NCBI RefSeq assembly: GCF_014237875.1 | Contig: NZ_JACJVJ010000001.1 | Coordinates: forward strand, 794,501-858,500 | Direction: 5' to 3' | DNA: 64,000 nucleotides | Origin: Parasphingopyxis marina | Lineage (GTDB): Bacteria > Pseudomonadota > Alphaproteobacteria > Sphingomonadales > Sphingomonadaceae | Part shown: piece by piece, positions 26,904 through 35,411 of the stretch | Position numbering within the stretch: position 1 is the first letter of the stretch | How the letters are laid out: every line of letters starts with the position of its first letter | Position numbers and translations under genes: made by a program | The notes under the pieces: model-generated | Told to the model about the DNA's origin: nothing | Seen by the model: the letters and a program-made list of their open reading frames with translations, nothing else | The model's database searches: none

Positions 26904-27821
26904 ATGGACTATCGGGGCAAGACCGCCTTTATCACGGGCGGCGCCAATGGCGCGGGCTTCGGGCAGGCGCGCTACTTCGGGGGGCTGGGCTGCCGCATCT
27001 TCATCGCCGATATTCGCGGCGACGCGCTGGCACAGGCGCTGGAGGCGCTACGCGGCGAGGGCATCGAGGCCGAGGGCGCGCAGCTCGACCTGATGGACCG
27101 CGAAGCCTATGCGCGCGTCGCCGATACCGTGGAGGAGACCTATGGCGGCCCGCCTGAATTGCTCTTCAACACCGCGGGCGTGTTCGCCCACGGCCCCACC
27201 GAAGCCTCCACCTATGAGGATTTCGATTGGGTGTTCGGCGTCAATCTGGGCGGCGTCGTCAACGGCATGGTCACGATGGTGCCGCGGATGATCAAGGCCG
27301 GGCGGCCGGGGCATATCGTCACCACGTCCTCGCTCGGCGGCTTTCGCGGCGGCGACGGCGCAGCGCTCTATTCGGCGGCCAAGGCGGCGGTGATCAGCCT
27401 GATGGAGGGCTATCGCGGCGCGCTCGAAAAATACGATATCGGCGTCTCGGTGCTCTGCCCGGCCAATATCAATTCCAATATCGCGCTTTCCAGCGATACC
27501 CGGCCCGCGCACCTGAAGCGCTCCGGCTATGTCGTCAACGAGGACAGCAAACAGGCGCTGAAGGATATCTACCAGCACGGGATGGACCCGATGGAGCTCG
27601 CCGAAAATGTCCGCAAGGGCATCGATGCAAACGCGCTCTACATCATCCCCTACCCGGAAGCGAAAGAGGGGATCGCCGCGCATTTCGCGGAGATCGTCGA
27701 GGCCTTCCCGCCGCTGGAATCGGACCCCGAAGGCGCGAAGAAACGCACCGAGGCGCTGATCGAATGGGCGGGCAAGCGCCGCGACATCTTCACCGCCAAG
27801 AGCAAGGATGCGCCGGTATGA
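26904..27821 (+). CDS. Short-chain dehydrogenase/reductase (SDR)
   Basis: A 305-residue classical SDR with cofactor motif TGGANGAGFG near the N-terminus and catalytic YSAAK. The C-terminus is extended by about 50 residues relative to short SDRs (AHFAEIVEAFPPLESDPEG...), as in its neighbour. I chose ATG 26904 because GGGGAGG lies 6 bases upstream; ATG 26889 and 26898 are within or next to that site. The next SDR starts 10 bases after its stop, so they form an operon of paralogues. The substrate is unknown, probably a hydroxy/keto lipid or terpenoid. Confidence 0.87.
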   Translation: MDYRGKTAFITGGANGAGFGQARYFGGLGCRIFIADIRGDALAQALEALRGEGIEAEGAQLDLMDREAYARVADTVEETYGGPPELLFNTAGVFAHGPTEASTYEDFDWVFGVNLGGVVNGMVTMVPRMIKAGRPGHIVTTSSLGGFRGGDGAALYSAAKAAVISLMEGYRGALEKYDIGVSVLCPANINSNIALSSDTRPAHLKRSGYVVNEDSKQALKDIYQHGMDPMELAENVRKGIDANALYIIPYPEAKEGIAAHFAEIVEAFPPLESDPEGAKKRTEALIEWAGKRRDIFTAKSKDAPV

Positions 27822-27831
27822 GGAGGACAGC

Positions 27832-28671
27832 ATGACGATCGACAGCTTCGAGGGCAAAATCGCCTTCATCACCGGCGGCGCATCGGGCATCGGGCTCGGC
27901 ATCGCCAAGGCGCTGGTCGGGCGCGGCGCCTTCGCGATCCTCGCGGATATGCGGCAGGACCATCTCGACGAGGCTGTGGCCGCGTTCGCGGCGGCGGGGC
28001 AGGGCGAGCGCGTCGAGCCGCTATTGCTCGACGTGACCGACCGCGCGGGCTTCGAGGCGGCGGCGCAGGATATCGACGCGCGGCACTGCGGCATCGACAT
28101 CCTCGTCAACAATGCCGGGGTCGGCACCGAAGGGCCGCTGCGCCAGGCGACCTATGCCGATTGGGATTTCGGGCTCGGCGTGAATATCGGCGGCGTCGTC
28201 AACGGTATCGTCACCTTCATGCCGCGGATGATCGCCCGGGCGAAGGAGCGCGGCGGCGGGCATATCGTCAACACGGCCTCGCTGGCCGGGACGGTGCAGA
28301 TGCCCGGCACGCTCGGCATCTATGCGACGAGCAAGGGCGCGGTGATCTCGCTCTCCGAAGCGCTGCGCAACGAGCTGGAGCCGGACGGGATCGGCGTGAC
28401 CGCGCTGCTGCCCGGCTTCGTCAAGTCGAACATCCATGAGGCGAAGCTCAACCGGCCCGCGCATCTGCGCGAAGGCAGCGGCTATGCGGAGTCCGAAGAG
28501 GCGCTGTCCGAACGCGTGCTCGGCGACGACTGGATGGAGCCCGAGGAAGCCGGCGAGATGGTGGCCAAGGGCATTCTTGAAAACGCGCCCTTCGTGGTTA
28601 CGCACGGCATCTTCCGCGATGCCATGCAGGCGAAGTTCGACGCGGTGATGGAGGCGACGCCCCCGGCCTGA
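27832..28671 (+). CDS. Short-chain dehydrogenase/reductase (SDR)
   Basis: A 279-residue SDR paralogous to the preceding gene. It has cofactor motif TGGASGIGLG, LVNNAGVGTEGPL, and catalytic Ser region NTASLAG with YATSK. It carries the same C-terminal extension as its neighbour (WMEPEEAGEMVAKGILENAPF). GAGGAGGACAGC lies before ATG 27832. The two may act on successive or alternative substrates. It ends 10 bases from the convergent amidohydrolase gene. Confidence 0.87.
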   Translation: MTIDSFEGKIAFITGGASGIGLGIAKALVGRGAFAILADMRQDHLDEAVAAFAAAGQGERVEPLLLDVTDRAGFEAAAQDIDARHCGIDILVNNAGVGTEGPLRQATYADWDFGLGVNIGGVVNGIVTFMPRMIARAKERGGGHIVNTASLAGTVQMPGTLGIYATSKGAVISLSEALRNELEPDGIGVTALLPGFVKSNIHEAKLNRPAHLREGSGYAESEEALSERVLGDDWMEPEEAGEMVAKGILENAPFVVTHGIFRDAMQAKFDAVMEATPPA

Positions 28672-28681
28672 TCGGTACCGT

Positions 28682-30694
28682 CTAGTCCGCTGGCGTTACC
28701 GCCGGCGCCTCGGCGAAGGGCCGGATGCCGAAATGCGGGTAGATCTCGCTCGGGAAATAGGCGGTGCCGTTGGCGACGACCATCGAGATCGCCCGGATCG
28801 CGCCGAGATCGGCCGTGGGGTCACCGGGGATCAGGAAGAAATCGGCATATTTGCCATGCGCGATCGAGCCGAGATCCTCGTCCTGCCCCAGATATTCCGC
28901 CATGCCGAGGGTCGCGATCCGCAGCACTTCGGCGGGCGAATAGCCGATCTCCTCGAACAGCTCGAGTTCGCGGTGATAGGCGAAGGAGCCGCCCATATCG
29001 GTGCCGGGGACGAGGCGGATGCCGCGCTCGCGCATCATCCGCAGGGTCGCGATGATCTGTGCGTACGCGCCGCGATATTTCTCGTCCTGTCCGGGGGCGG
29101 AGACGTCCGACCAGGCTTGGCGCAGGCTGCGCTGCTCGCCGACCGGCATGTGATCGAAGACGGCGGCGAAGCTCGGCGAAATCTCGCCATTGCGGCCGAG
29201 CAGCAGCGATTCGTGGATGGTGACGGTAGGATCGAGCGCGATGTCGTTATCCGCCATCAGGCCGATCGTGTGCTGGACGGGTTCGCTGGCGAGATCGAGC
29301 TCGGGCAGCCGGTCGAGCGCCGTCAGCCGAAGGAGCGTGCGCGTATCCTCTCCCTCTTCGAGGATCCAGCCGAGCACGATCTGATTAATATGCGTGAGCT
29401 CGTCGAACCCGGCCGCGATCATTGCGTCCGCGTTGGAAAAGGCCGGGACATGGCCGGTGACCCGCATGCCGAGCCGGTGCGCCTCGGCAGCCAGAGCCGG
29501 AGCCCATTCCGGCGTCATCGAATTGTAGAGCTTGACCTGGTAGAAGCCGCGCGCGCCGTACCAGCGGACCATGTCGAGGGCCTGTTCCTCGGTCTCGACC
29601 AGTTCGCCGGTCTGTGAGCTGAACTCGCTCAGCCCCTCGATAAAGCCGCTGCGGGTGACGCGCGGGCCGGCGATGGTGCCCGCCTCGATGCGTTCGATCA
29701 GGCCGTCGAGCACGTCATTCTCGTTGCCCATGTCGCGGGCCGAGGTGATGCCGGCGGCGATGTTGAGCAGCGCGTCGTCTTGCGAGAGATGCGCGTGCAT
29801 CTCGTACATGCCGGGCACAAGGGTGCCGCCGGCGCCGTCGATGATCGTCTCGCCCTCGGTTGCCGGTTCGTCATTGGGCTGCACGCCGGCGATGCGCTCG
29901 CCGTTCCACACGACCGCGAAGGGCCCTTCGCGCTCCAGCGTTGCGGGGTTGAAGACATGGACGTTGCGGATGCGCACCGGGCCATCGAAATTGTGCGCGG
30001 CTTCGGATTGGATCGAGACGAAACGCTCGGTCGAAAGCTGCTGCGCATAGGCGCGCAGATCCGCGTCTGCCGCTTCATAGCCTGAACGGATGACGGCGAA
30101 GCGGGAGGACGCCACCGCGAACAAAATGCCCTGCTCGTCGAGCAGCACATAGCTTGGATTGAGCTCGATCCCGCCAATCTCGTATGTCGTCGCGGTGACC
30201 GGCCCGCCTGGCCCTTCGAAGGTCTGGGTGCGGCGTGCGGTCAAGGTGGCGCCGCCGCCCGGCAGCACGTCGATGCTGTGATCCTCGTCGGCAAGCAATG
30301 CGCGGGCTAGCAGCGCCAGCGCCCAGGGGCTGCTATTCTGCGGGACGTAGAAATGCGAGATCGCGGCCTCGCCCGTGCCGGTCGAATCGCGCCATTGTGC
30401 GCCGTCGCCGGTCCGCGCGAAGCTTTCTTCGATCTGGTTGCCGAAGGTTGCCGCGCCCGCGATCTCCCAGGCCGTCGGGTAGCCATTCTCGTCGAGCGCG
30501 ACGGTCTCGGCGATGGTCGGCCCGCGGCCGTTATTCTTGTAATCGTAATCGATCACGACGCGTCCGGGCTCGGCATCCACGTTGAGATGGCCGACATCGT
30601 TGCCACCGGAAAGCACACGATATTCGCGCATTTCGGCGCCGGCGGGAGCGGCGATGACGAGGGCGGCGAGAAGGAGCGGTCTGAGCATGTGCAT
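28682..30694 (-). CDS. Exported amidohydrolase with N-terminal beta-rich domain
   Basis: About 670 residues with a signal peptide (MLRPLLLAALVIAAPAGA). The first ~220 residues (MREYRVLSGGNDVGHLNVDAE...) form a beta-rich domain of unknown role. The amidohydrolase domain follows: GTLVPGMYEMHAHL with the metal HxH, KLYNS, RVTGHVPAF, LTHINQ, and PGTDMGGSF carrying the distal Asp, ending YLGQDEDLGSIAHGKYADF. AGGA lies before ATG 30694 (ATG 30688 is also possible). It would hydrolyse an amide or ester in the periplasm; the substrate is unknown. Confidence 0.82.
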   Translation of the reverse strand: MHMLRPLLLAALVIAAPAGAEMREYRVLSGGNDVGHLNVDAEPGRVVIDYDYKNNGRGPTIAETVALDENGYPTAWEIAGAATFGNQIEESFARTGDGAQWRDSTGTGEAAISHFYVPQNSSPWALALLARALLADEDHSIDVLPGGGATLTARRTQTFEGPGGPVTATTYEIGGIELNPSYVLLDEQGILFAVASSRFAVIRSGYEAADADLRAYAQQLSTERFVSIQSEAAHNFDGPVRIRNVHVFNPATLEREGPFAVVWNGERIAGVQPNDEPATEGETIIDGAGGTLVPGMYEMHAHLSQDDALLNIAAGITSARDMGNENDVLDGLIERIEAGTIAGPRVTRSGFIEGLSEFSSQTGELVETEEQALDMVRWYGARGFYQVKLYNSMTPEWAPALAAEAHRLGMRVTGHVPAFSNADAMIAAGFDELTHINQIVLGWILEEGEDTRTLLRLTALDRLPELDLASEPVQHTIGLMADNDIALDPTVTIHESLLLGRNGEISPSFAAVFDHMPVGEQRSLRQAWSDVSAPGQDEKYRGAYAQIIATLRMMRERGIRLVPGTDMGGSFAYHRELELFEEIGYSPAEVLRIATLGMAEYLGQDEDLGSIAHGKYADFFLIPGDPTADLGAIRAISMVVANGTAYFPSEIYPHFGIRPFAEAPAVTPAD

Positions 30695-30760
30695 GGGTCC
30701 TGTTGCGACGGGCAGGGCCATGGCTTGCCTCATCTGCCGGGCCTTCGCAACTCCATGCGG

Positions 30761-31681
30761 CTAGGCGGGTTTCTCCCCGGCGATCGTCGTGCGGTACAGC
30801 TCCCGGCGGAAGCCGTCATAATCGTTGAACGCCTGATGGATGCACAGGCGGTTGTCCCACATCGCCAGCATGTCGGGTTCCCAGCGCAACCGGCAGGTAA
30901 AGGCCGGCTGGGTCAGATGGCGTCCCAGGAAATCGAGGATCGGCTGGGCTTCGTCCTCGCTCAGCCCTTCGAAGCCGATCGCGTAGGAGGGATCGAAATA
31001 GAGCGCCTTCTCGCCGCTCACCGGATGGGTGCGGACGAGCGGATGGCATGTGCCTTCGATCTTTCGCGCGACATCTTCGGGGATATCGGCGCCCTTCAGC
31101 GCGGAGAGCCGCCCGACCGGGCCGTCATCGGCCTTGGCATGGGCCTGCGCGGAGACGAACACGTTGCGCATCGACATATGGACGCGCAGCGGCTCAAGCA
31201 GCGCCTTCATCGTATCGCTGAGCATCTTGTAGGCGAGGGCGGAATTCGCCCACATCGTGTCGCCGCCATAGGGCGGAATCTCGATGCTGCGCAGGCAGGT
31301 GATCGCCGGCGGTTCGGGCATGAAGGGCGAATCGGTATGCCAGCCCGATCCGAAGATATGGCCGGTTACCGCATCGGCTTCCTTGATCAGCGGATGGACG
31401 TCGCGATGGCCGGGCACGCCCTGGGTATAGGCATCCTCGGCGAACGCGCCGAAGCGCGCGCTGAAGGCTTCATGCTCGCCATGGCTGATCTTCTGGCCGC
31501 GGAAGAAGATCATCTTGTGGCGGAACAGCGCGTCGCGCACTTCCTCGAAGGCGGCGTCGGACAGGTTCGCAAGCTCGGCGCCCGCGATCTCCGCGCCCAT
31601 GGCGGCGGCAAGGGGCTTTGCTTCGATATGCGCATAGTCGCGCGCCGAATTGTCGAACTGGCCGTAGGGATGGACGATCAT
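30761..31681 (-). CDS. TauD/TfdA-family Fe(II)/2-oxoglutarate dioxygenase
   Basis: A 306-residue oxygenase. The iron facial triad is visible as GWHTDSPF (HxD) and WDNRLCIHQAFNDY (distal His), with the 2-oxoglutarate-binding Arg in FRRELYR. FFRGQKISHGEHEAFSARFG matches the TauD start. It hydroxylates an organic substrate such as taurine, a sulfonate or an aryloxyalkanoate; the side chains seen do not decide which. AGGAGAG lies before the ATG. A palindrome TGATTAATCA (31722-31731) lies in its upstream region. Confidence 0.88.
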   Translation of the reverse strand: MIVHPYGQFDNSARDYAHIEAKPLAAAMGAEIAGAELANLSDAAFEEVRDALFRHKMIFFRGQKISHGEHEAFSARFGAFAEDAYTQGVPGHRDVHPLIKEADAVTGHIFGSGWHTDSPFMPEPPAITCLRSIEIPPYGGDTMWANSALAYKMLSDTMKALLEPLRVHMSMRNVFVSAQAHAKADDGPVGRLSALKGADIPEDVARKIEGTCHPLVRTHPVSGEKALYFDPSYAIGFEGLSEDEAQPILDFLGRHLTQPAFTCRLRWEPDMLAMWDNRLCIHQAFNDYDGFRRELYRTTIAGEKPA

Positions 31682-31764
31682 GGCATTCTCTCCTGGGGCC
31701 GCATCCTAGGCGCAATAATGATGATTAATCAATATTGTTGGTTGCGCGCGCGCAGATATGTCCC

Positions 31765-31785
31765 GAGCCGGGTCTTACCCGGTTC
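31765..31785. other. Short hairpin in the gap before the double-glycine peptide genes
   Basis: GAGCCGGGT (31765-31773) pairs with ACCCGGTTC (31777-31785) with one G-T wobble and loop CTT. No T-tract follows on either strand. It lies between the divergent TauD-type gene and the peptide genes. Its role is unknown. Confidence 0.4.
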
Positions 31786-31857
31786 GCGCAGCCGCTGTCG
31801 ACCGACAGGCCCCGGCTTGGCGGGCCGCCACGCGCCGCTACGTTTTTTTGCGAAACG

Positions 31858-31871
31858 GTGACGGGCGTCAC
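31858..31871. promoter_or_regulatory. CRP/FNR-like palindrome GTGAC-GGGC-GTCAC
   Basis: A perfect GTGAC/GTCAC inverted repeat 52 bases before the first double-glycine peptide gene. It is preceded by TTTTTTGCG (31844-31852), a tract also found upstream of the related site at 52647. Likely a regulator site for the peptide genes. Confidence 0.5.
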
Positions 31872-31923
31872 TCCATGGCTGGCGGGTCCGGGCTAGTCCG
31901 GCCTCACCAGCAGGGAGGAAATG

Positions 31924-32145
31924 ATGACCGACAAGTCCATCCATCTCGACGACCGCGAACTCGAAGCGGTTGCCGGCGGCGCTTCGCGCGGCGATAATCA
32001 GGCCGCGGCGTATCAGCCGCACTATCAGGGCGGCGTGCACGTCGCTGCGGGCGATATCAACGGCGATGCGCCGCCTGCCAAGATTGTATTTAGCGACCTG
32101 ATCGTTTCCAGCTATCAGGTCGGCGGTAGCCACGGCGACAGCTAG
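31924..32145 (+). CDS. Small peptide with double-glycine leader, copy 1
   Basis: A 73-residue peptide. The leader IHLDDRELEAVAGG ends in Gly-Gly at 18-19 and matches the L-x-x-x-E-L-x-x-V-x-G-G pattern cut by C39-type peptidases during export of bacteriocins and RiPPs. The remaining ~54 residues lack Cys and are Gly/Ala/Ser-rich, ending KIVFSDLIVSSYQVGG. ATG 31924 sits 5 bases after GGAGG; ATG 31921 is too close. No modification enzyme or C39 transporter is in the window. The second copy follows 17 bases later, so the two are an operon. Function unknown. Confidence 0.68.
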   Translation: MTDKSIHLDDRELEAVAGGASRGDNQAAAYQPHYQGGVHVAAGDINGDAPPAKIVFSDLIVSSYQVGGSHGDS

Positions 32146-32162
32146 TCGAAGGAGACATGCAC

Positions 32163-32363
32163 ATGACCGAACGCAAGAAAACCGCGGAGCTGGACGATCG
32201 CGATCTCGATGCCGTCCAGGGCGGCGCCGATGCGCAGTATAACCCCGAAACCGTCAGCCGCTCGCTTTCGGCCGGCCAAACGTCCAGCGAGAGCGAAGAA
32301 GCGCATCACACGATCAAGCTCACCAACGCGACGGTCTCGAGCATCAAAAGCACGACGAAGTAA
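32163..32363 (+). CDS. Small peptide with double-glycine leader, copy 2
   Basis: A 66-residue peptide. The leader ELDDRDLDAVQGG has Gly-Gly at 20-21 and nearly repeats that of copy 1 (LDDR, acidic-Leu-acidic, AVxGGA). The C-terminal part is Ser/Thr-rich, lacks Cys, and ends IKLTNATVSSIKSTTK, which matches copy 1 in the I-x-x-[ST]-[DN]-x-x-VSS motif. I chose ATG 32163 (8 bases after GGAG) over ATG 32157. The stop is 6 bases from the convergent DUF885 gene. Shared leader and C-terminal motif argue for a real gene pair. Confidence 0.66.
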   Translation: MTERKKTAELDDRDLDAVQGGADAQYNPETVSRSLSAGQTSSESEEAHHTIKLTNATVSSIKSTTK

Positions 32364-32369
32364 GCCGGC

Positions 32370-34133
32370 TCAATCGCCGGATTGCTGCTCCGCGATCCAG
32401 CGGCGCATATGGTCTTCAAGGGTGCTCAGGGGCACCGAGCCGAGCGCCAGTATCTCGTCGTGGAAGGTGCGCCGGTCGAAATTCTCGCCCAGCGCTTCCT
32501 CGGCCTCTCCGCGCATCCGCCGGATGGTGAGCTCGCCGAGCTTGTAGGCCAGCGCCTGGCCCGGCCAGCTGATATAGCGGTCGATCTCGTTCTCGATTTC
32601 GAGATCGGAGAGCGCGGTATTTTCCGAAAGATAGTCGATCGCCTGCTGGCGGCTCCAGCCATAGCGGTGCAGCCCGGTATCGATCACGAGCCGCGCGGCG
32701 CGCCACATCTCATAGGTCATCCGCCCGAAATTTTCATACGGCGTGCGATAGATACCCATCTCGATGCCGAGATATTCGGTGTAGAGTCCCCAGCCTTCGC
32801 CATAGCCGGAGAAATAGGTGTAACGGCGGAATTCGGGGCCGGCATCGCGTTCCTCGGCGAGCGCCGCCTGCATCGAATGGCCCGGCGCGCATTCGTGCAG
32901 GGTCAGCGCAGGCGCGTTGTAGAGCGGGCGGCTCGGCAGGTCGTAGGTGTTCATCAGGCAGCTTCTGAGGCCGCCCCGGCCGGACGTGTAGAAAGGCGCG
33001 ATCTCGTCCGGCACCGGCAGGATGGTGAAGCGGCGGCGGGGCAGGACGCCGATCACATCGCCGATCGTCGCATCGGCGCGCTTGGCGACATAGGCCGAGA
33101 ACATCAGCAGTTCCTCGGGCGTCTGTGCGTAGAATTGCGGGTCGGTGCGCAGGAACTGGATAAACTCGGCAAAGCTGCCTTCGAAACCCGTTTCCGCGAT
33201 TGTCGCTTCCATATCGGCGCGGATGCGGGCGACTTCGGAAAGGCCGAGCTGGTGGATTTCTTCCGCCGTCATGTCGAGCGTCGTGAACTCGCGGATCTGC
33301 GTGTCATAATAGGCGTCGCCATCGGGCAGGTCGCTCGCCCCGGTCGTCGTCCGCGCTCCGGCAAGATATTCGTCCCGGTAGAAGGCGAGGAGCTCGGCAT
33401 AGGCGGGCGCAACCGCCTCGGCGATCAGCGCGCGGGCCTCCGCCTGCATCGCTTGCCGTTCGGCAGTGGGAATCGCATCGGGCATGTCGGCGAAGGGCGC
33501 GTAAAAGGGGTTTTCGTCCGGATCGGCGTTGGTGAAAGGCTCCATCGAAGCATCGCGGCCAACCTGAGTCACGCGCGGAACGGTGAAGCCGCGGGCGAGC
33601 CCGGCGCGCATATTGGCGATATTCTCGTCGAAATAGCGGGGCAGGTCGCGCAGCCGGCCGAGATAGCGCTGGAAATCGCCGGCGCGGGTCAGCCGTCCGG
33701 GGCGCGGATTGATGCCGGACCAGAAGGAGGAGTCGCTGTTGAGCGGCATTTCATATTCGCGGTAGCGGGTGTCGTTGATCGCGATTTCGAGATTGGTACG
33801 GAAAACCGAAGCGTTGATGCGCTCGGCTTCGGACAGCTGGTCGGCGGGGATGGCGTCGAGCGCGGCGAGCGTTTCCTCCCAATGGGCGAGGCGGCGTTCG
33901 TAGTCCGCGGGCGTGACCGAAGGGAAATGGTCGCCCGACGTCAGCTGTCCGTCTTCGTCATGGGTCGTCGCCTGGTCGGCGAGGCTCCATTCCCAGTCGG
34001 CCTCGTAAAGCGCGCGCAGCCTTTCGTCGGCGGTCTGGGCGGCTTCGCTTTGTGCGAGCACGGGCGCGGCCACGGGGAGGGTGAAAGCGATCGCGGCGAG
34101 CGAGGCGGCGAAAGGAGCGAGGCGCAGGGTCAT
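32370..34133 (-). CDS. Exported DUF885-family hydrolase/peptidase
   Basis: About 587 residues with a signal peptide (MTLRLAPFAASLAAIAFTLPVAAPVLAQ). The metal motif LHECAPGHSMQ is the DUF885 HExxPGH, and a downstream YFSGYGEGWGLYTEYL supplies the third ligand region; this resembles gluzincin metallopeptidases. It is probably periplasmic. ATG 34133 was chosen because it gives a proper signal peptide; an in-frame ATG at 34190 would spoil it. The convergent peptide gene ends 6 bases away. Confidence 0.82.
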   Translation of the reverse strand: MTLRLAPFAASLAAIAFTLPVAAPVLAQSEAAQTADERLRALYEADWEWSLADQATTHDEDGQLTSGDHFPSVTPADYERRLAHWEETLAALDAIPADQLSEAERINASVFRTNLEIAINDTRYREYEMPLNSDSSFWSGINPRPGRLTRAGDFQRYLGRLRDLPRYFDENIANMRAGLARGFTVPRVTQVGRDASMEPFTNADPDENPFYAPFADMPDAIPTAERQAMQAEARALIAEAVAPAYAELLAFYRDEYLAGARTTTGASDLPDGDAYYDTQIREFTTLDMTAEEIHQLGLSEVARIRADMEATIAETGFEGSFAEFIQFLRTDPQFYAQTPEELLMFSAYVAKRADATIGDVIGVLPRRRFTILPVPDEIAPFYTSGRGGLRSCLMNTYDLPSRPLYNAPALTLHECAPGHSMQAALAEERDAGPEFRRYTYFSGYGEGWGLYTEYLGIEMGIYRTPYENFGRMTYEMWRAARLVIDTGLHRYGWSRQQAIDYLSENTALSDLEIENEIDRYISWPGQALAYKLGELTIRRMRGEAEEALGENFDRRTFHDEILALGSVPLSTLEDHMRRWIAEQQSGD

Positions 34134-34237
34134 GGCATACCGATCCGTAAGCTGGGGAGAGATCGCCAAGGCATAACCGGGCGCGAACAAAAGTCCATGG
34201 TCTGGCCGGCGCCACTCGACTCAACTCCGCCGCCGCG

Positions 34238-34251
34238 TTACGTCTACGTAA
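34238..34251. promoter_or_regulatory. Palindromic operator candidate TTACGT-CT-ACGTAA
   Basis: A perfect 6-base inverted repeat 42 bases before the phosphotransferase gene that opens the acyl-CoA catabolic block. ACGT-centred palindromes of this kind are bound by regulators of fatty-acid or branched-chain acid breakdown. A related TGACGT-A-ACGTCA lies at 41420. Confidence 0.4.
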
Positions 34252-34292
34252 AGCGATAAGCGCAAGCACCGGACAGGGGCACAGGATAGAGG

Positions 34293-35357
34293 ATGGCCGA
34301 CAAAGCGATCAGCGCCGAAGGCGTGGCCGAAAAGGATCGGCTGAAGGAGGACAATCTCGACGCCTGGATGCGCGAGCATGTCGAGGGCTTTGCCGGTCTT
34401 GCCGCTTACACCAAATTTTCCGGCGGCCAATCCAACCCGACCTACCGGATCGAGGACGCGGCGGGCAAAGCCTTCGTCCTGAGGCGCAAGCCTTTCGGCA
34501 AGCTGCTGCCCTCGGCCCATGCCGTCGACCGCGAATATCGCGCCATCGTCGGTCTCCACCCGACCGGCTTTCCGGTCGCGAAGCCCTATGCGCTGTGCGA
34601 GGACGATAAAGTCGTCGGTTCGGCTTTCTATATCATGGAGATGGTCGAGGGGCGGACCTTCTGGGACGGAATGCTCCCCGAATGCGATCCCGCCGAACGC
34701 ACGTCGATCTACCGCTCGATGATCGGCACGCTCGCGCGGCTCCACACTCTCGATTATATCGAGATCGGCCTTGAAGGGCATGGCAAGCCCGGCAATTATT
34801 TCGAGCGCCAGATCGCGACCTGGACGAAACAATATCGTCTTGCCGAAACCGAGACGATCTACGAGGTCGAGCGGCTGATCGAATGGTTGCCCGAAACCGT
34901 GCCCGAGCAGACGCGGACCAGCGTCATCCATGGCGATTACCGGATCGACAACATGATCTATGCGCCCGACCGGCCCGAAGTCGTCGCCGTGCTCGATTGG
35001 GAACTGTCGACGATCGGCGACCCGCTGGCCGATTTCACCTATCTCGCGATGAACTGGGTGATGGAGGGCAAGGGCACGGCCTCGCTCGGCGGAGAGACGC
35101 TCGGCGGAACCGGCATCCCGACCCTGGAGGAAGCGGCCGCGCTCTATTGCGAGCTGACCGAGCGGGACGCGGTGCCCGATCTCAACTGGTATTTCTCCTA
35201 CAACCTGTTCCGGCTCACCGGCATCTTGCAGGGGATCAAGAAGCGCTGGCTGGACGGGACGGCGTCCTCGCCCGAGGCCGAGGAACGCGCGAAACGCGTG
35301 CCCGAACTCGCCCAGGCCGCCTGGAAATTCGCAAAGGCCGCCGGCGCGCCCGGGTGA
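34293..35357 (+). CDS. Phosphotransferase family protein (ACAD10 N-domain/APH-like)
   Basis: A 354-residue kinase-fold protein. The catalytic loop HGDYRIDNMIY is near 213-223 and the metal-binding VLDWELSTIGDPLADF follows, with the ATP-site Lys in FVLRRKPFG. Proteins of this subgroup resemble part of ACAD10/11 and are usually encoded beside acyl-CoA dehydrogenases and SDRs, as here; phosphorylation of 4-hydroxyacyl-CoA intermediates is the proposed role. AGGATAGAGG lies before the ATG. An SDR follows after 54 bases. Confidence 0.85.
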   Translation: MADKAISAEGVAEKDRLKEDNLDAWMREHVEGFAGLAAYTKFSGGQSNPTYRIEDAAGKAFVLRRKPFGKLLPSAHAVDREYRAIVGLHPTGFPVAKPYALCEDDKVVGSAFYIMEMVEGRTFWDGMLPECDPAERTSIYRSMIGTLARLHTLDYIEIGLEGHGKPGNYFERQIATWTKQYRLAETETIYEVERLIEWLPETVPEQTRTSVIHGDYRIDNMIYAPDRPEVVAVLDWELSTIGDPLADFTYLAMNWVMEGKGTASLGGETLGGTGIPTLEEAAALYCELTERDAVPDLNWYFSYNLFRLTGILQGIKKRWLDGTASSPEAEERAKRVPELAQAAWKFAKAAGAPG

Positions 35358-35411
35358 ACCCGTGCCCGGAACGATGAAGACCAGGCCGAAAAGGCGCAGG
35401 AAGAGGTTAGT

